Origin: Bacteroidales bacterium UBA755
GTDB taxonomy: Bacteria; Bacteroidota; Bacteroidia; Bacteroidales; UBA932
DNA length: 64,000 nucleotides
Assembly (NCBI GenBank): GCA_002297815.1
Contig: DBKH01000101.1
Span: 10,002 to 74,001, forward strand
Direction: 5' to 3'
The stretch's first letter is position 1, and the number at the start of each line of letters is the position of its first letter. The notes beneath the pieces were generated by a model, which did no database searches, was not told the DNA's origin, and saw only the letters and a list, made by a program, of their open reading frames with translations. The translations under genes and the position numbers were made by a program. Below, piece after piece: positions 33,658-42,317 of this stretch.

Positions 33658-34911
33658 ATGACATTTTTCGATATAGATAGGTTTAAAGAAATCGTTGACA
33701 CGCTCACCCGCAACAAGGGTCGCAGCCTGCTGACTGGGTTCGGTGTGTTTTGGGGAATATTCATGCTCTTGTTCCTGCTAGGAGGTGGCGATGGGTTCAA
33801 GGTGATGCTAGGCGAGCAAATGGGAGGTTTCGCTTCCAATTCAGCGATGATTTGGTCACAGAACACCACTAAACCATACAAAGGGTTCAACAAGGGACGC
33901 TACTGGGAGATGAACATAAAGGATGTTGATGTACTCAAAGAGAAGGTTCCGGAATTGGATGTCGTGTCACCACAATGCTTCAGTTGGTCAAGAGGCGATG
34001 CCACCTACGGAGAACGCTCCTCAAATTGTAACGTCAAGGGACTGAAAGCCGATTTCGCTCAAATAGAGACACCTACGATAGTCTATGGACGCTACATCAA
34101 CGAGATGGATGTGGCACAGAAACGTAAGGTTTGCGTGATTGGAAAACAAGTCTATGAGAACCTGTACTCTAAAGGTGAGAATCCGTGCGGGACTAGAATA
34201 AAGATCGGACCAGCATATTACCAAGTGATAGGAGTTGACTACAATGAACACAGTGTCATAAGCTTTGGCGGCCGTCAGACTGAAGCCATCGTGATCCCTA
34301 TCTCAGTTGTTCAGTCGGTTTACAACATGGGAGACAAAGTGCAGGTAATGGCAGTGACAGCGAAAAAAGGTGTTGTAATGAGTGACATCATCCCGAAAAT
34401 CAGGAAGGCTATCGCAAGTAACCACTACATTGACCCAACTGATGAACAAGCTGTCAGTGTTCTTAACACCGAGATGTTCTACATGATGATAGATAGTCTG
34501 TTCAAAGGGGTGAACTTTCTGATTTGGCTAATCGGAATCGGAACACTTCTAGCCGGAATCATAGGAGTTTCGAACATCATGATGGTCACGGTTCGGGAAC
34601 GCACAACGGAAATCGGAATCAGACGCGCCATCGGAGCAACACCTAAGATGATTCTCTCGCAGATTATCTGCGAAAGCATCCTGCTGACAGCGGTGGCTGG
34701 AATGCTCGGACTGTTGTTCTCCGTGCTGATTCTGCAAGGATTAGAGCTAGCATTCACACAAGACGGAATACTCCAGGCTCCATTCCAGATTAGTTTCTGG
34801 GCTGCCCTAGGAACCCTTATCGGGCTGATGGCCCTGGGAGTCATCGCTGGTCTCGCTCCCGCTTCCAGAGCGATGAGCATCAAGCCAGTGGATGCCATGA
34901 GAGATGAGTAA
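33658..34911 (+). CDS. MacB/FtsX-type ABC transporter permease
   Basis: 417 aa, same topology as the preceding permease: an N-terminal helix (~22-44), a periplasmic domain, then three helices with G-V-S-N-I-M-M-V-T-V-R-E-R-T-T-E-I-G-I-R-R (~305). The two share the opening T-G-F-[AG]-V-x-W-G-I-F-M-L. The 102-bp gap before it contains nothing recognisable. It lies 32 bp upstream of the adaptor gene in the same operon. Confidence 0.92.
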   Translation: MTFFDIDRFKEIVDTLTRNKGRSLLTGFGVFWGIFMLLFLLGGGDGFKVMLGEQMGGFASNSAMIWSQNTTKPYKGFNKGRYWEMNIKDVDVLKEKVPELDVVSPQCFSWSRGDATYGERSSNCNVKGLKADFAQIETPTIVYGRYINEMDVAQKRKVCVIGKQVYENLYSKGENPCGTRIKIGPAYYQVIGVDYNEHSVISFGGRQTEAIVIPISVVQSVYNMGDKVQVMAVTAKKGVVMSDIIPKIRKAIASNHYIDPTDEQAVSVLNTEMFYMMIDSLFKGVNFLIWLIGIGTLLAGIIGVSNIMMVTVRERTTEIGIRRAIGATPKMILSQIICESILLTAVAGMLGLLFSVLILQGLELAFTQDGILQAPFQISFWAALGTLIGLMALGVIAGLAPASRAMSIKPVDAMRDE

Positions 34912-34943
34912 AAGAGATTCAGAAACAAACAAAAAGTCAAAAT

Positions 34944-36041
34944 ATGAAAAAGTATTTCAAGTACATTCTGTTCACCGCTATTATCCTGGTGTTCGCAGGC
35001 ACTTTCTTCTTCCTTTGGAAAAAATCTCAACCGAAAGAGATTCGTTTTGAGGAGCTTTCAACCGAAATTGCAAACATCAAAAAGACAACACTCATCACCG
35101 GTACAATAGAGCCTCGCGATGAGGTGAACATCAAGCCGCAGATCAGTGGCATCATCTCGGAAATTTACAAGGAGGCCGGAGACCATGTGAAAGAAGGCGA
35201 GGTGATCGCTAAGGTCAAGGTCATCCCTGAAATGGGTTCGCTTAGCTCAGCTCAGAGCCGTCTGCGAATCGCTGAATTGAACCTTGAGCAGGCACAGACA
35301 AATTTTGGACGCGAGAAAGCCCTTTACGACAAACAATTAGTGAGTGCTGAAGAATATGACCAGGTGCGTCAGGCTTTGGCTCAGGCCAAGGAGGAGAAAG
35401 AGGCCGCTGAGGAGTCATTGGAGGTAGTGCGGGACGGAGTGTCCAAGCGCAATGCAACGGCAAGTTCAACGCTGATTCGATCTACCATCACTGGCTTGAT
35501 TCTGGATGTACCAGTAAAGGTCGGCAACTCCGTGATTCAGAGCAACACTTTCAACGATGGAACAACCATCGCCACGGTGGCCGACATGAACGATCTCATC
35601 TTCAAAGGCAACTTGGACGAGACCGAGGTCGGAAAAGTCGATGTGGGGACTCAGATGAAAATCACAATCGGTGCTGTGCAAGGAGTGGAGATGGACGCTG
35701 TTCTTGAATATATCTCCCCGAAAGCAGTTCAAAACAACGGAGCCAACCAGTTTGAGATCAAGGCAAGGGTCAATCAGCTAGACAGTGTGACAATCCGTTC
35801 CGGGTACAGCGCCAATGCTGAAATCACTTTGGAGCACGTTGATTACGTTTTGGCTGTTCCTGAGGCTGCAATCTCATTCGAGAAAGATTCCATGTTTGTC
35901 TATCTGGCGGAAGGAAACGGACAGTACAAACGGCAGCATGTGACGACAGGTCTTAGCGATGGAGTGAAGATTGAAATCAAAAGCGGGCTGGCTAAAGATC
36001 AGAAGGTTCGTGGAAATCAGATATTTACAGATAAGCAATAA
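34944..36041 (+). CDS. MacA-like periplasmic adaptor
   Basis: 365 aa. One N-terminal membrane helix (~5-26), then lipoyl half (P-Q-I-S-G-I-I-S-E-I, ~65), helical hairpin (~100-175), second lipoyl half, beta-barrel domain (~215-285) and membrane-proximal domain (L-A-V-P-E-A-A-I, ~305). This is the order seen in RND/MacA adaptors. It links the permeases to the TolC encoded 4 bp downstream. Confidence 0.92.
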   Translation: MKKYFKYILFTAIILVFAGTFFFLWKKSQPKEIRFEELSTEIANIKKTTLITGTIEPRDEVNIKPQISGIISEIYKEAGDHVKEGEVIAKVKVIPEMGSLSSAQSRLRIAELNLEQAQTNFGREKALYDKQLVSAEEYDQVRQALAQAKEEKEAAEESLEVVRDGVSKRNATASSTLIRSTITGLILDVPVKVGNSVIQSNTFNDGTTIATVADMNDLIFKGNLDETEVGKVDVGTQMKITIGAVQGVEMDAVLEYISPKAVQNNGANQFEIKARVNQLDSVTIRSGYSANAEITLEHVDYVLAVPEAAISFEKDSMFVYLAEGNGQYKRQHVTTGLSDGVKIEIKSGLAKDQKVRGNQIFTDKQ

Positions 36042-36045
36042 GGCA

Positions 36046-37365
36046 ATGAAAAGAATATATTCACTTATCGTGTTGGGATTAGCCACAGTGGGGCTTTACG
36101 CGCAGGACGGAGGGCCGTGGTCGCTGCAACAGTGCATTGCTTATGCCCTTGAGAACAACATTACCCTCAAGCAGCAGGAGATTCAAGTCAAGCAACAAGA
36201 AATTCAGCTGAACACCTCTAGGAATAGTAGGTTGCCGGGAGTTAGCGCTAGTGCCAGTGAGAATTTCTCGTTTGGGCGAGGCTTGACTGCTGACAACACG
36301 TATTCAAACACCAACACCACTAGTACTGGATTGAGTCTCGGAGCGTCTGTCCCGGTGTTCCAAGGACTTCGGATTAACAATGCGATTAAGAATAACGAAC
36401 TCAATCTCAAGGCCGTGACTGCTGACCTTCAGAAAGCCCGTGAAGATGTGAGCGTGGCCGTGGCACAGGCCTATGTTCAGATTCTCTACAACATGGAGCT
36501 TTTGGACGTGGCCAGAAATCAGGTCAGCATCGATTCGCTTCAGGTTGAAAGACTTTCGGCCATGGAACTGAGTGGAAAAGCCAGCAAGGTTCAAGTAGCT
36601 CAGCAGAAGGCGGCACTTGGGCAGAGTCGTTTGTCTGAGACACAGGCGGCCAATAGTTTACGGTTATCATTACTGGATCTCAGCCAATTGCTGGAACTTC
36701 CCGATCCCAAAGGCTTTTCGGTAGTGCGCCCGGTAGTCTCTGTTGATGGCCTGCTTTTAGGCAATCCTGAGGAGATCTACATTCAGGCCGTGGCTAGCAA
36801 GCCTTCCATTCAAGCGGAGCAGTTCCGGTTGGATGCGACTGAGTATTCGATTAAAAGCGCCAAAGGAGCTCGCTTGCCTTCATTGATGGCTAGTGGAGGC
36901 CTCGGCACTAACTACTACACGATGAGCAGCCATTCCAGCAATCCTTTCGCTGACCAGATCAAGAACAATTTCAGCCAGTATTTAGGCCTAAGTCTCAACA
37001 TTCCAATCTTTTCCGGATTCCAGACACGGAATCAAATCCGTTCAGCCGAGCTTACGAGGACGAATCAGATGCTTCAATTGGAAAACACAAAAAAAAGCCT
37101 TTATAAAGAGATCCAACAGACCTACTACAATGCTGTGGCGGCACAAGAGAAGTTCCGCGCTAGTCTTGATGCCGAAGCTAGCGCCAAGGAATCGTACGAG
37201 CTTGTGTTGGCCAAGTACGAGAACGGTAAGGCCAACATTACTGAGTTCAATGAGGCTCGCGACAATTTCATGGAATCTGAATCCAATTTGGCCCGCGCTC
37301 GCTACGAATTTCTGTTCTCTGCCAAGTTGCTTGATTTCTACCGAGGGCAGAAGTTGGTCTTTTAA
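36046..37365 (+). CDS. TolC-family outer membrane channel
   Basis: 439 aa. A signal peptide (~1-20, ending G-L-Y-A-Q-D) is followed by two OEP repeats (W-S-L-Q-Q-C-I-A-Y-A-L-E-N-N near 26, and the second from ~250). F-A-D-Q-I-K-N-N-F-S-Q-Y-L-G-L and I-P-I-F-S-G-F-Q-T-R mark the membrane-barrel and equatorial regions of the second half. It closes the MacAB-TolC-like operon. It is unrelated in detail to the TolC at 15493 and shares only the fold. ATG 36046 follows the adaptor stop by 4 bp. Confidence 0.92.
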   Translation: MKRIYSLIVLGLATVGLYAQDGGPWSLQQCIAYALENNITLKQQEIQVKQQEIQLNTSRNSRLPGVSASASENFSFGRGLTADNTYSNTNTTSTGLSLGASVPVFQGLRINNAIKNNELNLKAVTADLQKAREDVSVAVAQAYVQILYNMELLDVARNQVSIDSLQVERLSAMELSGKASKVQVAQQKAALGQSRLSETQAANSLRLSLLDLSQLLELPDPKGFSVVRPVVSVDGLLLGNPEEIYIQAVASKPSIQAEQFRLDATEYSIKSAKGARLPSLMASGGLGTNYYTMSSHSSNPFADQIKNNFSQYLGLSLNIPIFSGFQTRNQIRSAELTRTNQMLQLENTKKSLYKEIQQTYYNAVAAQEKFRASLDAEASAKESYELVLAKYENGKANITEFNEARDNFMESESNLARARYEFLFSAKLLDFYRGQKLVF

Positions 37366-37431
37366 GCATCGTGTGTCGGTGCTCCGTGCGTTAACTAGTG
37401 CCTCTCGCGCACCAAAGGCCACCAAGAAACG

Positions 37432-37537
37432 GGCGGTGAGTGAGTAGCAAGGTTTCACGCACGAAAACGGTTCGCTTCGACAGGCTCAGCGACCACATGA
37501 AAGGGCGGTGAGTGAAGGGCAAGGATTTACGCACGGA
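37432..37537 (+). repeat. Imperfect direct repeat flanking a REP-like unit
   Basis: GGGCGGTGAGTGAGTAGCAA followed by GGTTTCACGCACG (from 37432) is repeated as GGGCGGTGAGTGAAGGGCAA followed by GGATTTACGCACG (from 37504), about 71 bp apart. Between them lies GCTTCGACAGGCTCAGCGACC (37469-37489), the REP-like unit seen elsewhere. The region is the convergent spacer between tolC and buk. Confidence 0.65.
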
Positions 37538-37542
37538 GACTT

Positions 37543-38700
37543 CTACTGGGAGACAAACGGATCCGGCTCTGGGGCGTTCTTGTCGTAGGCAAGGATGGTG
37601 GCTTTACTGGAAAGGATGTCGAAGCCGTGCTCCGCGAGACTTTGGAGTTCAAATTCTCCAGGATAGACCTCAACAGGGGCGATGAACTCTACCCTCCTTC
37701 GGATTCCCTCCACAATGTTCTGCCCATAGGCTCCGCCACCGGTCAGAAGGATTACGTCCACTTTGCCGCACACATCTGCGGCTTCAGAAGCGATATACTT
37801 CGCGATGTTTAGAATGAATGCCTCCATCCAAACCTTCGCACGGATGTCTCCTTCCTCCCCACGATGGACAATTTCTTTTAAGTCATTCGTACCGAAAAAG
37901 GCCACGGCTCCGCCATGCCCCATCAGTCTGCTCTTGAGCTCCGACTTGGTATATTCCCCGCTAAAGCACAAGTCAATCAATTGAAAGCCAGGGCAAGACC
38001 CGACTCTTTCTGGAGTGAACGGTCCGTCTCCACCGACTCCGTTGTTGGTGTCGATTACCTTTCCGTTCCTGTGAAGAGTGACAGTGATTCCGCCACCGAT
38101 GTGCGCGACAATCGCTGTGATGTCATTCTCTGAATGGCCATGGTCTTTAAGGTAGTGCCTTACAACAGCCCTTGAATTGAGTGCATGGAAGAACGCTCTG
38201 CGCTGGAACTCCGGCAAACCTCCTACACGGCATTCCGGAAGCATCTCGTCTGCCATCGGAGGGTCGGCTATGTAAGCCCTGCAAGCCCCGAAAGGCATGC
38301 TAACACCTCTAGCATTATTTTTCCGAGTAACCTCCTTGGCCAAATCGTCAGCGATGATCGCACTCAGGTTGCAGGCGTGCCGCCCATATTTACAACTCAT
38401 CAAGACCTCTCTCATGTCTTCATTGACTGAATATACTCCCGTGACCACAGGCGCAAAAAGTCCACCTCGTGCCATGATGATGTCAATGTTCTGAGCATGA
38501 ATCCCTTTACTGCGCATGAATGTCCTCACATCATCTCGACGCAGCTTATCCTGTTCCATCACATCCTTGAACCTTGCGAGATCATCGGCCTTATGTACTA
38601 GGTTCTCCTCGAACACAAGAACCCCATCCACGAAATAACCAATTTTAGTCGAAGTCGATCCTGTGTCGATTGCCAACAATCGTCCTTTTTGTCTTGTCAT
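37543..38700 (-). CDS. buk: Butyrate kinase
   Basis: 385 aa cytoplasmic ASKHA kinase that interconverts butyryl phosphate and butyrate with ATP formation. Motifs: L-A-I-D-T-G-S-T-S-T-K-I (phosphate 1, ~8-19), M-A-R-G-G-L (~75), V-A-H-I-G-G-G-I-T-V (phosphate 2, ~201) and L-L-T-G-G-G-A-Y (adenosine, ~317). Branched-chain acyl substrates are also possible. Phosphate butyryltransferase (ptb), usually adjacent, is not within the window. A longer frame from ATG 38730 overlaps the promoter -7 box, so ATG 38700 is the start; the predicted leader is then only about 12-15 nt. Confidence 0.92.
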   Translation of the reverse strand: MTRQKGRLLAIDTGSTSTKIGYFVDGVLVFEENLVHKADDLARFKDVMEQDKLRRDDVRTFMRSKGIHAQNIDIIMARGGLFAPVVTGVYSVNEDMREVLMSCKYGRHACNLSAIIADDLAKEVTRKNNARGVSMPFGACRAYIADPPMADEMLPECRVGGLPEFQRRAFFHALNSRAVVRHYLKDHGHSENDITAIVAHIGGGITVTLHRNGKVIDTNNGVGGDGPFTPERVGSCPGFQLIDLCFSGEYTKSELKSRLMGHGGAVAFFGTNDLKEIVHRGEEGDIRAKVWMEAFILNIAKYIASEAADVCGKVDVILLTGGGAYGQNIVEGIRRRVEFIAPVEVYPGEFELQSLAEHGFDILSSKATILAYDKNAPEPDPFVSQ

Positions 38701-38718
38701 GTTCGTTTCGTTTTCGGA

Positions 38719-38749
38719 CAAATTTATCATGCACTGTCAACAAGGCAAA
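38719..38749 (-). promoter_or_regulatory. Promoter of buk
   Basis: Minus strand: TTTG (38746-38749), exact 19-bp spacer, TAAATTTG (38719-38726). Confidence 0.85.
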
Positions 38750-38835
38750 AAATAAGTGGCAGTTCCCAGCCACATTCCGCCAATCCCGTTAATTCGTTGC
38801 GAAATTCTGAATATGTCGGTGAAAACCCTTGAATT

Positions 38836-39852
38836 CTATGGTAGAGCAGGGCGGAGGATGTCAGCGATGGCGGAAGTTTCTATTAGAAATCCATCGTGGC
38901 CGTAAGGTGTATCAATCTGGTAATAGCGGGAACCGGGAATCAGTTCGGAGAGTGGTTTCATGTCTTCCGGTGGGAATAGTTCATCGGAAGACATGCAGAT
39001 GAAGGTACAGTCGGTCTTGATCTGAGACAGGGCAGCAGCGACACCTCCACGGCCACGTCCAACGTTGTTGCTGTCAACCTCGTCACATACATAGAGGTAA
39101 GAATAGGCATCCCAGTCTTTGACAAACTTTGAGGTCTGGTGGCGGTAGTACGATCCGACCTTGCCAGCAAAAACGGTGTCATCACTGTCTTCATTCTGCT
39201 TGAAAAGTCCTTCCTCGCAACGGTAGGTCAGCAGGGCTATGGCGCGTGCGGCTTTCAAACCTTCCATGCCACCGTTTAGGTCACGGTGCTCCTTGAAAGT
39301 TGGGTCAGCAAGAAGGGCCATGCGGCTGGCAGCGTTGAATCCAGCAAGCCACGGAGTCACGCGAGCTCCTGTGGCAATAAAGAATATCTTTCCGAATATG
39401 TCGGGACGCATCACCACCCACTCGAAGGACATGAATCCGCCCATTGATGTTCCAATCAATAGGTCAATTTTCTCTATTCCTAGATGCTGCCTCAGAAGAT
39501 CAAAGGCGCGGACCGTGTCTCTGACCGTAACACGAGGGAACTCGAAATAGTATGGCTTTCCGGTTTTCGGATTCGTGGACGCTGGGCCTGACGAACCACA
39601 GGCAGAGCCAAGGACATTGGCGCAGATCACGAAATACTTCTCGGTATCAATCAGTTTGCCGGGACCTACGAGAGCCGGCCACCAACTGCCTTCCGGGTCC
39701 GAATCAGCGGTAAGAGCGTGGCATAGCCAAATAACTTTCCTGTCACGAGAATATTCAAAAGGCGAGGTGTGGCAAGTAATCTCCAGATTGTCAATGCTTC
39801 CACCAGCTTCGAACTCAAATGTTCCGTTGTGTTTATAGATGTGCTTTATCAT
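38836..39852 (-). CDS. metX: Homoserine O-acyltransferase (MetX-like)
   Basis: 338 aa alpha/beta hydrolase fold. It transfers an acetyl (or succinyl) group to homoserine as the first step of methionine synthesis. Catalytic nucleophile in G-T-S-M-G-G (~158-163), Asp in S-S-D-E-L-F-P (~285) and His in Y-G-H-D-G-F-L (~317). The N-terminal block H-A-L-T-A-D-S and G-S-A-C-G-S-S-G-P-A-S is typical of MetX. Length is slightly short of the family's usual 350-380. It stands alone, divergent from ispF. ATG 39852 is used; the two codons upstream begin with TTG. Confidence 0.9.
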   Translation of the reverse strand: MIKHIYKHNGTFEFEAGGSIDNLEITCHTSPFEYSRDRKVIWLCHALTADSDPEGSWWPALVGPGKLIDTEKYFVICANVLGSACGSSGPASTNPKTGKPYYFEFPRVTVRDTVRAFDLLRQHLGIEKIDLLIGTSMGGFMSFEWVVMRPDIFGKIFFIATGARVTPWLAGFNAASRMALLADPTFKEHRDLNGGMEGLKAARAIALLTYRCEEGLFKQNEDSDDTVFAGKVGSYYRHQTSKFVKDWDAYSYLYVCDEVDSNNVGRGRGGVAAALSQIKTDCTFICMSSDELFPPEDMKPLSELIPGSRYYQIDTPYGHDGFLIETSAIADILRPALP

Positions 39853-39960
39853 TTCCAATAATTAAGTGTTCCGGCATCTACAAGCCAAAACCACCGCAAT
39901 GCCGATTCGATTAAAGAACGCAAAATTAAGAAAATTAGCGTTGTAAACGTAGAAAATGCT

Positions 39961-39968
39961 TATTTTTG
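39961..39968 (+). promoter_or_regulatory. -7 box upstream of ispF
   Basis: TATTTTTG matches TANNTTTG 61 bp before the ispF start; only a poor GTTG is found near -33. Confidence 0.4.
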
Positions 39969-40028
39969 TCTTCCGAGCCTTAAAGTAATACATCAATCCA
40001 GCAGAATCAAGGCTCATAGAAGTTTAAG

Positions 40029-40511
40029 ATGAATAATTGCAGAATAGGTAACGGCTACGATGTTCACACCCTCAAGATGGGGCTGCCAATGTGGCTTTGC
40101 GGCATACGGGTCGAGAGTGAAACTGGATTTGTTGCACATTCGGACGGTGATGTGGCAATCCATGCGCTCTGTGATGCGCTTCTGGGAGCAGCCTCGCTTG
40201 GAGACATCGGGCTACATTTCCCAGATAATGATGAAAGGTGGAAAGGCATTGACAGCAAGCTTCTTCTAAAGGAAGTGATGAGACTGGTTAGAGCCAAGGG
40301 TTACGAACTAGGTAACGCGGACATCACGATAGCTTTGCAGGCCCCGAAACTGAGACCGTACATCGACACTATGCGTTCCACGCTTGCTGAAGTAATTGGG
40401 ACAGCTGTTGAAAACATCTCAGTCAAAGCCACGACTACAGAGCAACTTGGCTTCGTGGGACGGAAAGAAGGTTGTGAAGTCTGGGCGACAGTCATAATAA
40501 CGAGAACCTAA
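40029..40511 (+). CDS. ispF: 2-C-methyl-D-erythritol 2,4-cyclodiphosphate synthase
   Basis: 160 aa trimeric enzyme of the non-mevalonate isoprenoid pathway; it makes the cyclic diphosphate and releases CMP. The opening R-I-G-N-G-Y-D-V-H (~5-13) and A-H-S-D-G-D-V-A-I-H-A (~36-46) provide the metal ligands Asp and His. The family signature S-V-K-A-T-T-T-E-Q-L-G-F-V-G-R (~131-145) is intact. Length is normal. It is 72 bp upstream of the symporter gene and may be cotranscribed with it. Confidence 0.97.
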   Translation: MNNCRIGNGYDVHTLKMGLPMWLCGIRVESETGFVAHSDGDVAIHALCDALLGAASLGDIGLHFPDNDERWKGIDSKLLLKEVMRLVRAKGYELGNADITIALQAPKLRPYIDTMRSTLAEVIGTAVENISVKATTTEQLGFVGRKEGCEVWATVIITRT

Positions 40512-40583
40512 ATGGCTATTCATGTTGTCACAAGGACTTCTAGTAATTTGTCTTAAAACTAATCGTATAATTAAAGCACTAAT

Positions 40584-42038
40584 ATGAGCCCTTTATCAGT
40601 AATAATCACAGTTCTGGCGTACTTCGCTGTGATGTTCACAGTGTCATGGATCTCCTCGCGTAACGCTGACAATGCGGGATTTTTCAACGGAGGACGCAAA
40701 GCCCCGTGGTGGATTGTGGCAATCGCAATGCTCGGAGCACCGATGTCTGGTGTAACCTACGTCTCCGTACCGGGAATGGTCGGTGTTGGAGGCACAGCGA
40801 TGGGTTACATGCAAATGGTACTCGGATTCTTCGTTGGCTACATAATCATCGCCTTCGTCCTCACACCTATATTCTTCAAGATGAACATGGTGTCGATCTA
40901 CCAATATCTTGATGACCGATTCGGGGTCTCCTCACACAAGACTGGAGCGTGGTTCTTCTTTATTTCCAAGATTTTAGGTGCAGCTGTCAGGTTATTCCTC
41001 GTCTGTGTGACTCTCCAGCTTATGATCTTCGAGCCGCTTGGACTGCCATTCATCCTGAATGTACTCATCTCCATGGCGATCGTTCTTCTCTACACATTTA
41101 GAGGCGGGGTCAAATCCGTAATTTGGACAGACACTTTGAAGACAGTTTGCATGATCGTGTCTATCGTGCTCGCTATCGTCTTCATTGCTAAGGATTTGGG
41201 ACTAAGCTTCTCAGGCGTGGTACAGACGGTTCGTGAGAGTGCATATTCAAAGATGTTCTTCTTCGATGATGTGAATCATCCTGAATATTTCTGGAAACAG
41301 TTCCTTGCGGGCGTGTTTACGGTGATTGCCATGACTGGGTTGGATCAGGACATGATGCAGCGGACGCTGAGCAGCCGCAACGCGAAGGATTCTCAGAAAA
41401 ACCTCATTACTAGCGGTTTGTTGCAGATTCCCGTGATATTCCTATTCCTTTGTTTGGGAGTTCTTTTGTACTTGTTCGCTGGCCAGAAGGGCATCTCCGA
41501 GGTTGGCGACACACTGTTCCCAGCTGTGGCGACAGGCGGTTATCTGCCGACCATTGTTGGTGTGCTGTTCGTGATCGGCCTCGTGTCATGCGCGTTCGCA
41601 GCGGGAGGTTCGGCCTTGACTGCGCTGACCACCTCATTCACAGTGGACATCATCGGGACCAAAGGGAAAAGCGAAGAGCAAGTGACCTCCGTCAGGAAAA
41701 AAGTGCATCTGCTGATGGCTGTCCTGATGGCAATCGTGATCTTTGTCTTCTATCTACTGAACACGAAATCGGCCATTGATGCCGTCTATAAACTTGCAAG
41801 CTACACTTATGGGCCGATCTTGGGAATGTTTACATTCGGGATATTCACGAAGAAGAAGGTCAATGACAAGTGGGTACCGTTAGTGGCCATCATCGCTCCA
41901 GTCCTTTGCTTCATCCTCCAAAGCAACTCCGAGAGGTGGTTCGGTGGCTACAAATTCAGTTACGAGCTGCTTCTGTTCAACGCTTTGTTCACGATTTTGG
42001 GACTTTGTCTGTTAATTCGAAGAAAAAAGTCGATTTAA
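40584..42038 (+). CDS. Sodium:solute symporter (SSS family)
   Basis: 484 aa inner-membrane protein with about 13 hydrophobic segments. The N-terminal pattern (F-F-N-G-G-R-K-A-P-W-W) and G-A-P-M-S-G-V-T-Y-V-S-V-P-G are typical of SSS transporters of Bacteroidota. M-T-G-L-D-Q-D-M-M-Q-R (~251) is the conserved region after TM6. The substrate (sugar, sialic acid, proline or other) cannot be told. The start context is 'ctaatATGAGC'. Confidence 0.92.
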   Translation: MSPLSVIITVLAYFAVMFTVSWISSRNADNAGFFNGGRKAPWWIVAIAMLGAPMSGVTYVSVPGMVGVGGTAMGYMQMVLGFFVGYIIIAFVLTPIFFKMNMVSIYQYLDDRFGVSSHKTGAWFFFISKILGAAVRLFLVCVTLQLMIFEPLGLPFILNVLISMAIVLLYTFRGGVKSVIWTDTLKTVCMIVSIVLAIVFIAKDLGLSFSGVVQTVRESAYSKMFFFDDVNHPEYFWKQFLAGVFTVIAMTGLDQDMMQRTLSSRNAKDSQKNLITSGLLQIPVIFLFLCLGVLLYLFAGQKGISEVGDTLFPAVATGGYLPTIVGVLFVIGLVSCAFAAGGSALTALTTSFTVDIIGTKGKSEEQVTSVRKKVHLLMAVLMAIVIFVFYLLNTKSAIDAVYKLASYTYGPILGMFTFGIFTKKKVNDKWVPLVAIIAPVLCFILQSNSERWFGGYKFSYELLLFNALFTILGLCLLIRRKKSI

Positions 42039-42039
42039 T

Positions 42040-42070
42040 TTTGGCAATTCAGGATAAATACCTATTTTTG
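42040..42070 (+). promoter_or_regulatory. Promoter of the tRNA-Gln/tRNA-Met/sdhC unit
   Basis: TTTG (42040-42043), exact 19-bp spacer, TATTTTTG (42063-42070). It begins just after the symporter stop codon. Confidence 0.87.
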
Positions 42071-42072
42071 CA

Positions 42073-42097
42073 GTCCCGTTGCGAAGATGCACGGGAC
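42073..42097 (+). promoter_or_regulatory. Leader hairpin before tRNA-Gln
   Basis: GTCCCGT - 11 nt - ACGGGAC forms a perfect 7-bp stem at the very 5' end of the predicted primary transcript, 6 bp upstream of the tRNA. Confidence 0.5.
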
Positions 42098-42103
42098 ATC
42101 CAT

Positions 42104-42174
42104 TGAGATATGGTGTAATGGTAGCACTACAGATTCTGGCTCTGTCAGTGAGGGTTCGAATCCTTCTATCTCAA
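42104..42174 (+). tRNA. tRNA-Gln (anticodon CTG)
   Basis: 71 nt without encoded CCA. Acceptor TGAGATA/TATCTCA is perfect; anticodon arm ACAGA-TTCTGGC-TCTGT gives CTG; T arm GGGTTCGAATCC is regular. The D arm is short. Confidence 0.93.
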
Positions 42175-42176
42175 CT

Positions 42177-42201
42177 AAAATCCGGCTTTAGCCGGTTTTA
42201 T
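42177..42201 (+). terminator. Weak terminator-like hairpin between tRNA-Gln and tRNA-Met
   Basis: AAAATCCGGC - TTTA - GCCGGTTTTA: 5 GC pairs, a T.T mismatch and A/T pairs, then TTTTA. It could partly terminate or serve as a processing signal before the next tRNA, 17 bp on. Confidence 0.5.
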
Positions 42202-42217
42202 GGCTCTTGCCAGGAAT

Positions 42218-42291
42218 GGCGGGGTAGCTCAGCTGGTTAGAGCGTCGGATTCATAATCCGGAGGTCGTGGGATCATGCCCCACTCCCGCTA
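42218..42291 (+). tRNA. tRNA with CAT anticodon (tRNA-Met, elongator type; tRNA-Ile2 possible)
   Basis: 74 nt, no encoded CCA. Anticodon arm TCGGA-TTCATAA-TCCGG gives CAT. Acceptor GGCGGGG/TCCCGCT has G.T pairs at both ends and lacks the C1-A72 mismatch of an initiator. The T loop reads ATCATGC, departing from the usual TTCRANN: position 54 is A and 58 is T. The CAT anticodon could also be modified to read AUA (Ile), which sequence alone cannot settle. Confidence 0.88.
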
Positions 42292-42317
42292 CAAACAAAG
42301 AAACTAATTAGACGATA

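Noticed and set aside
38700..38730. Longer buk start at ATG 38730
   Set aside because: It overlaps the TAAATTTG box of a perfect TTTG-N19-TANNTTTG promoter; family members also start at the shorter position.
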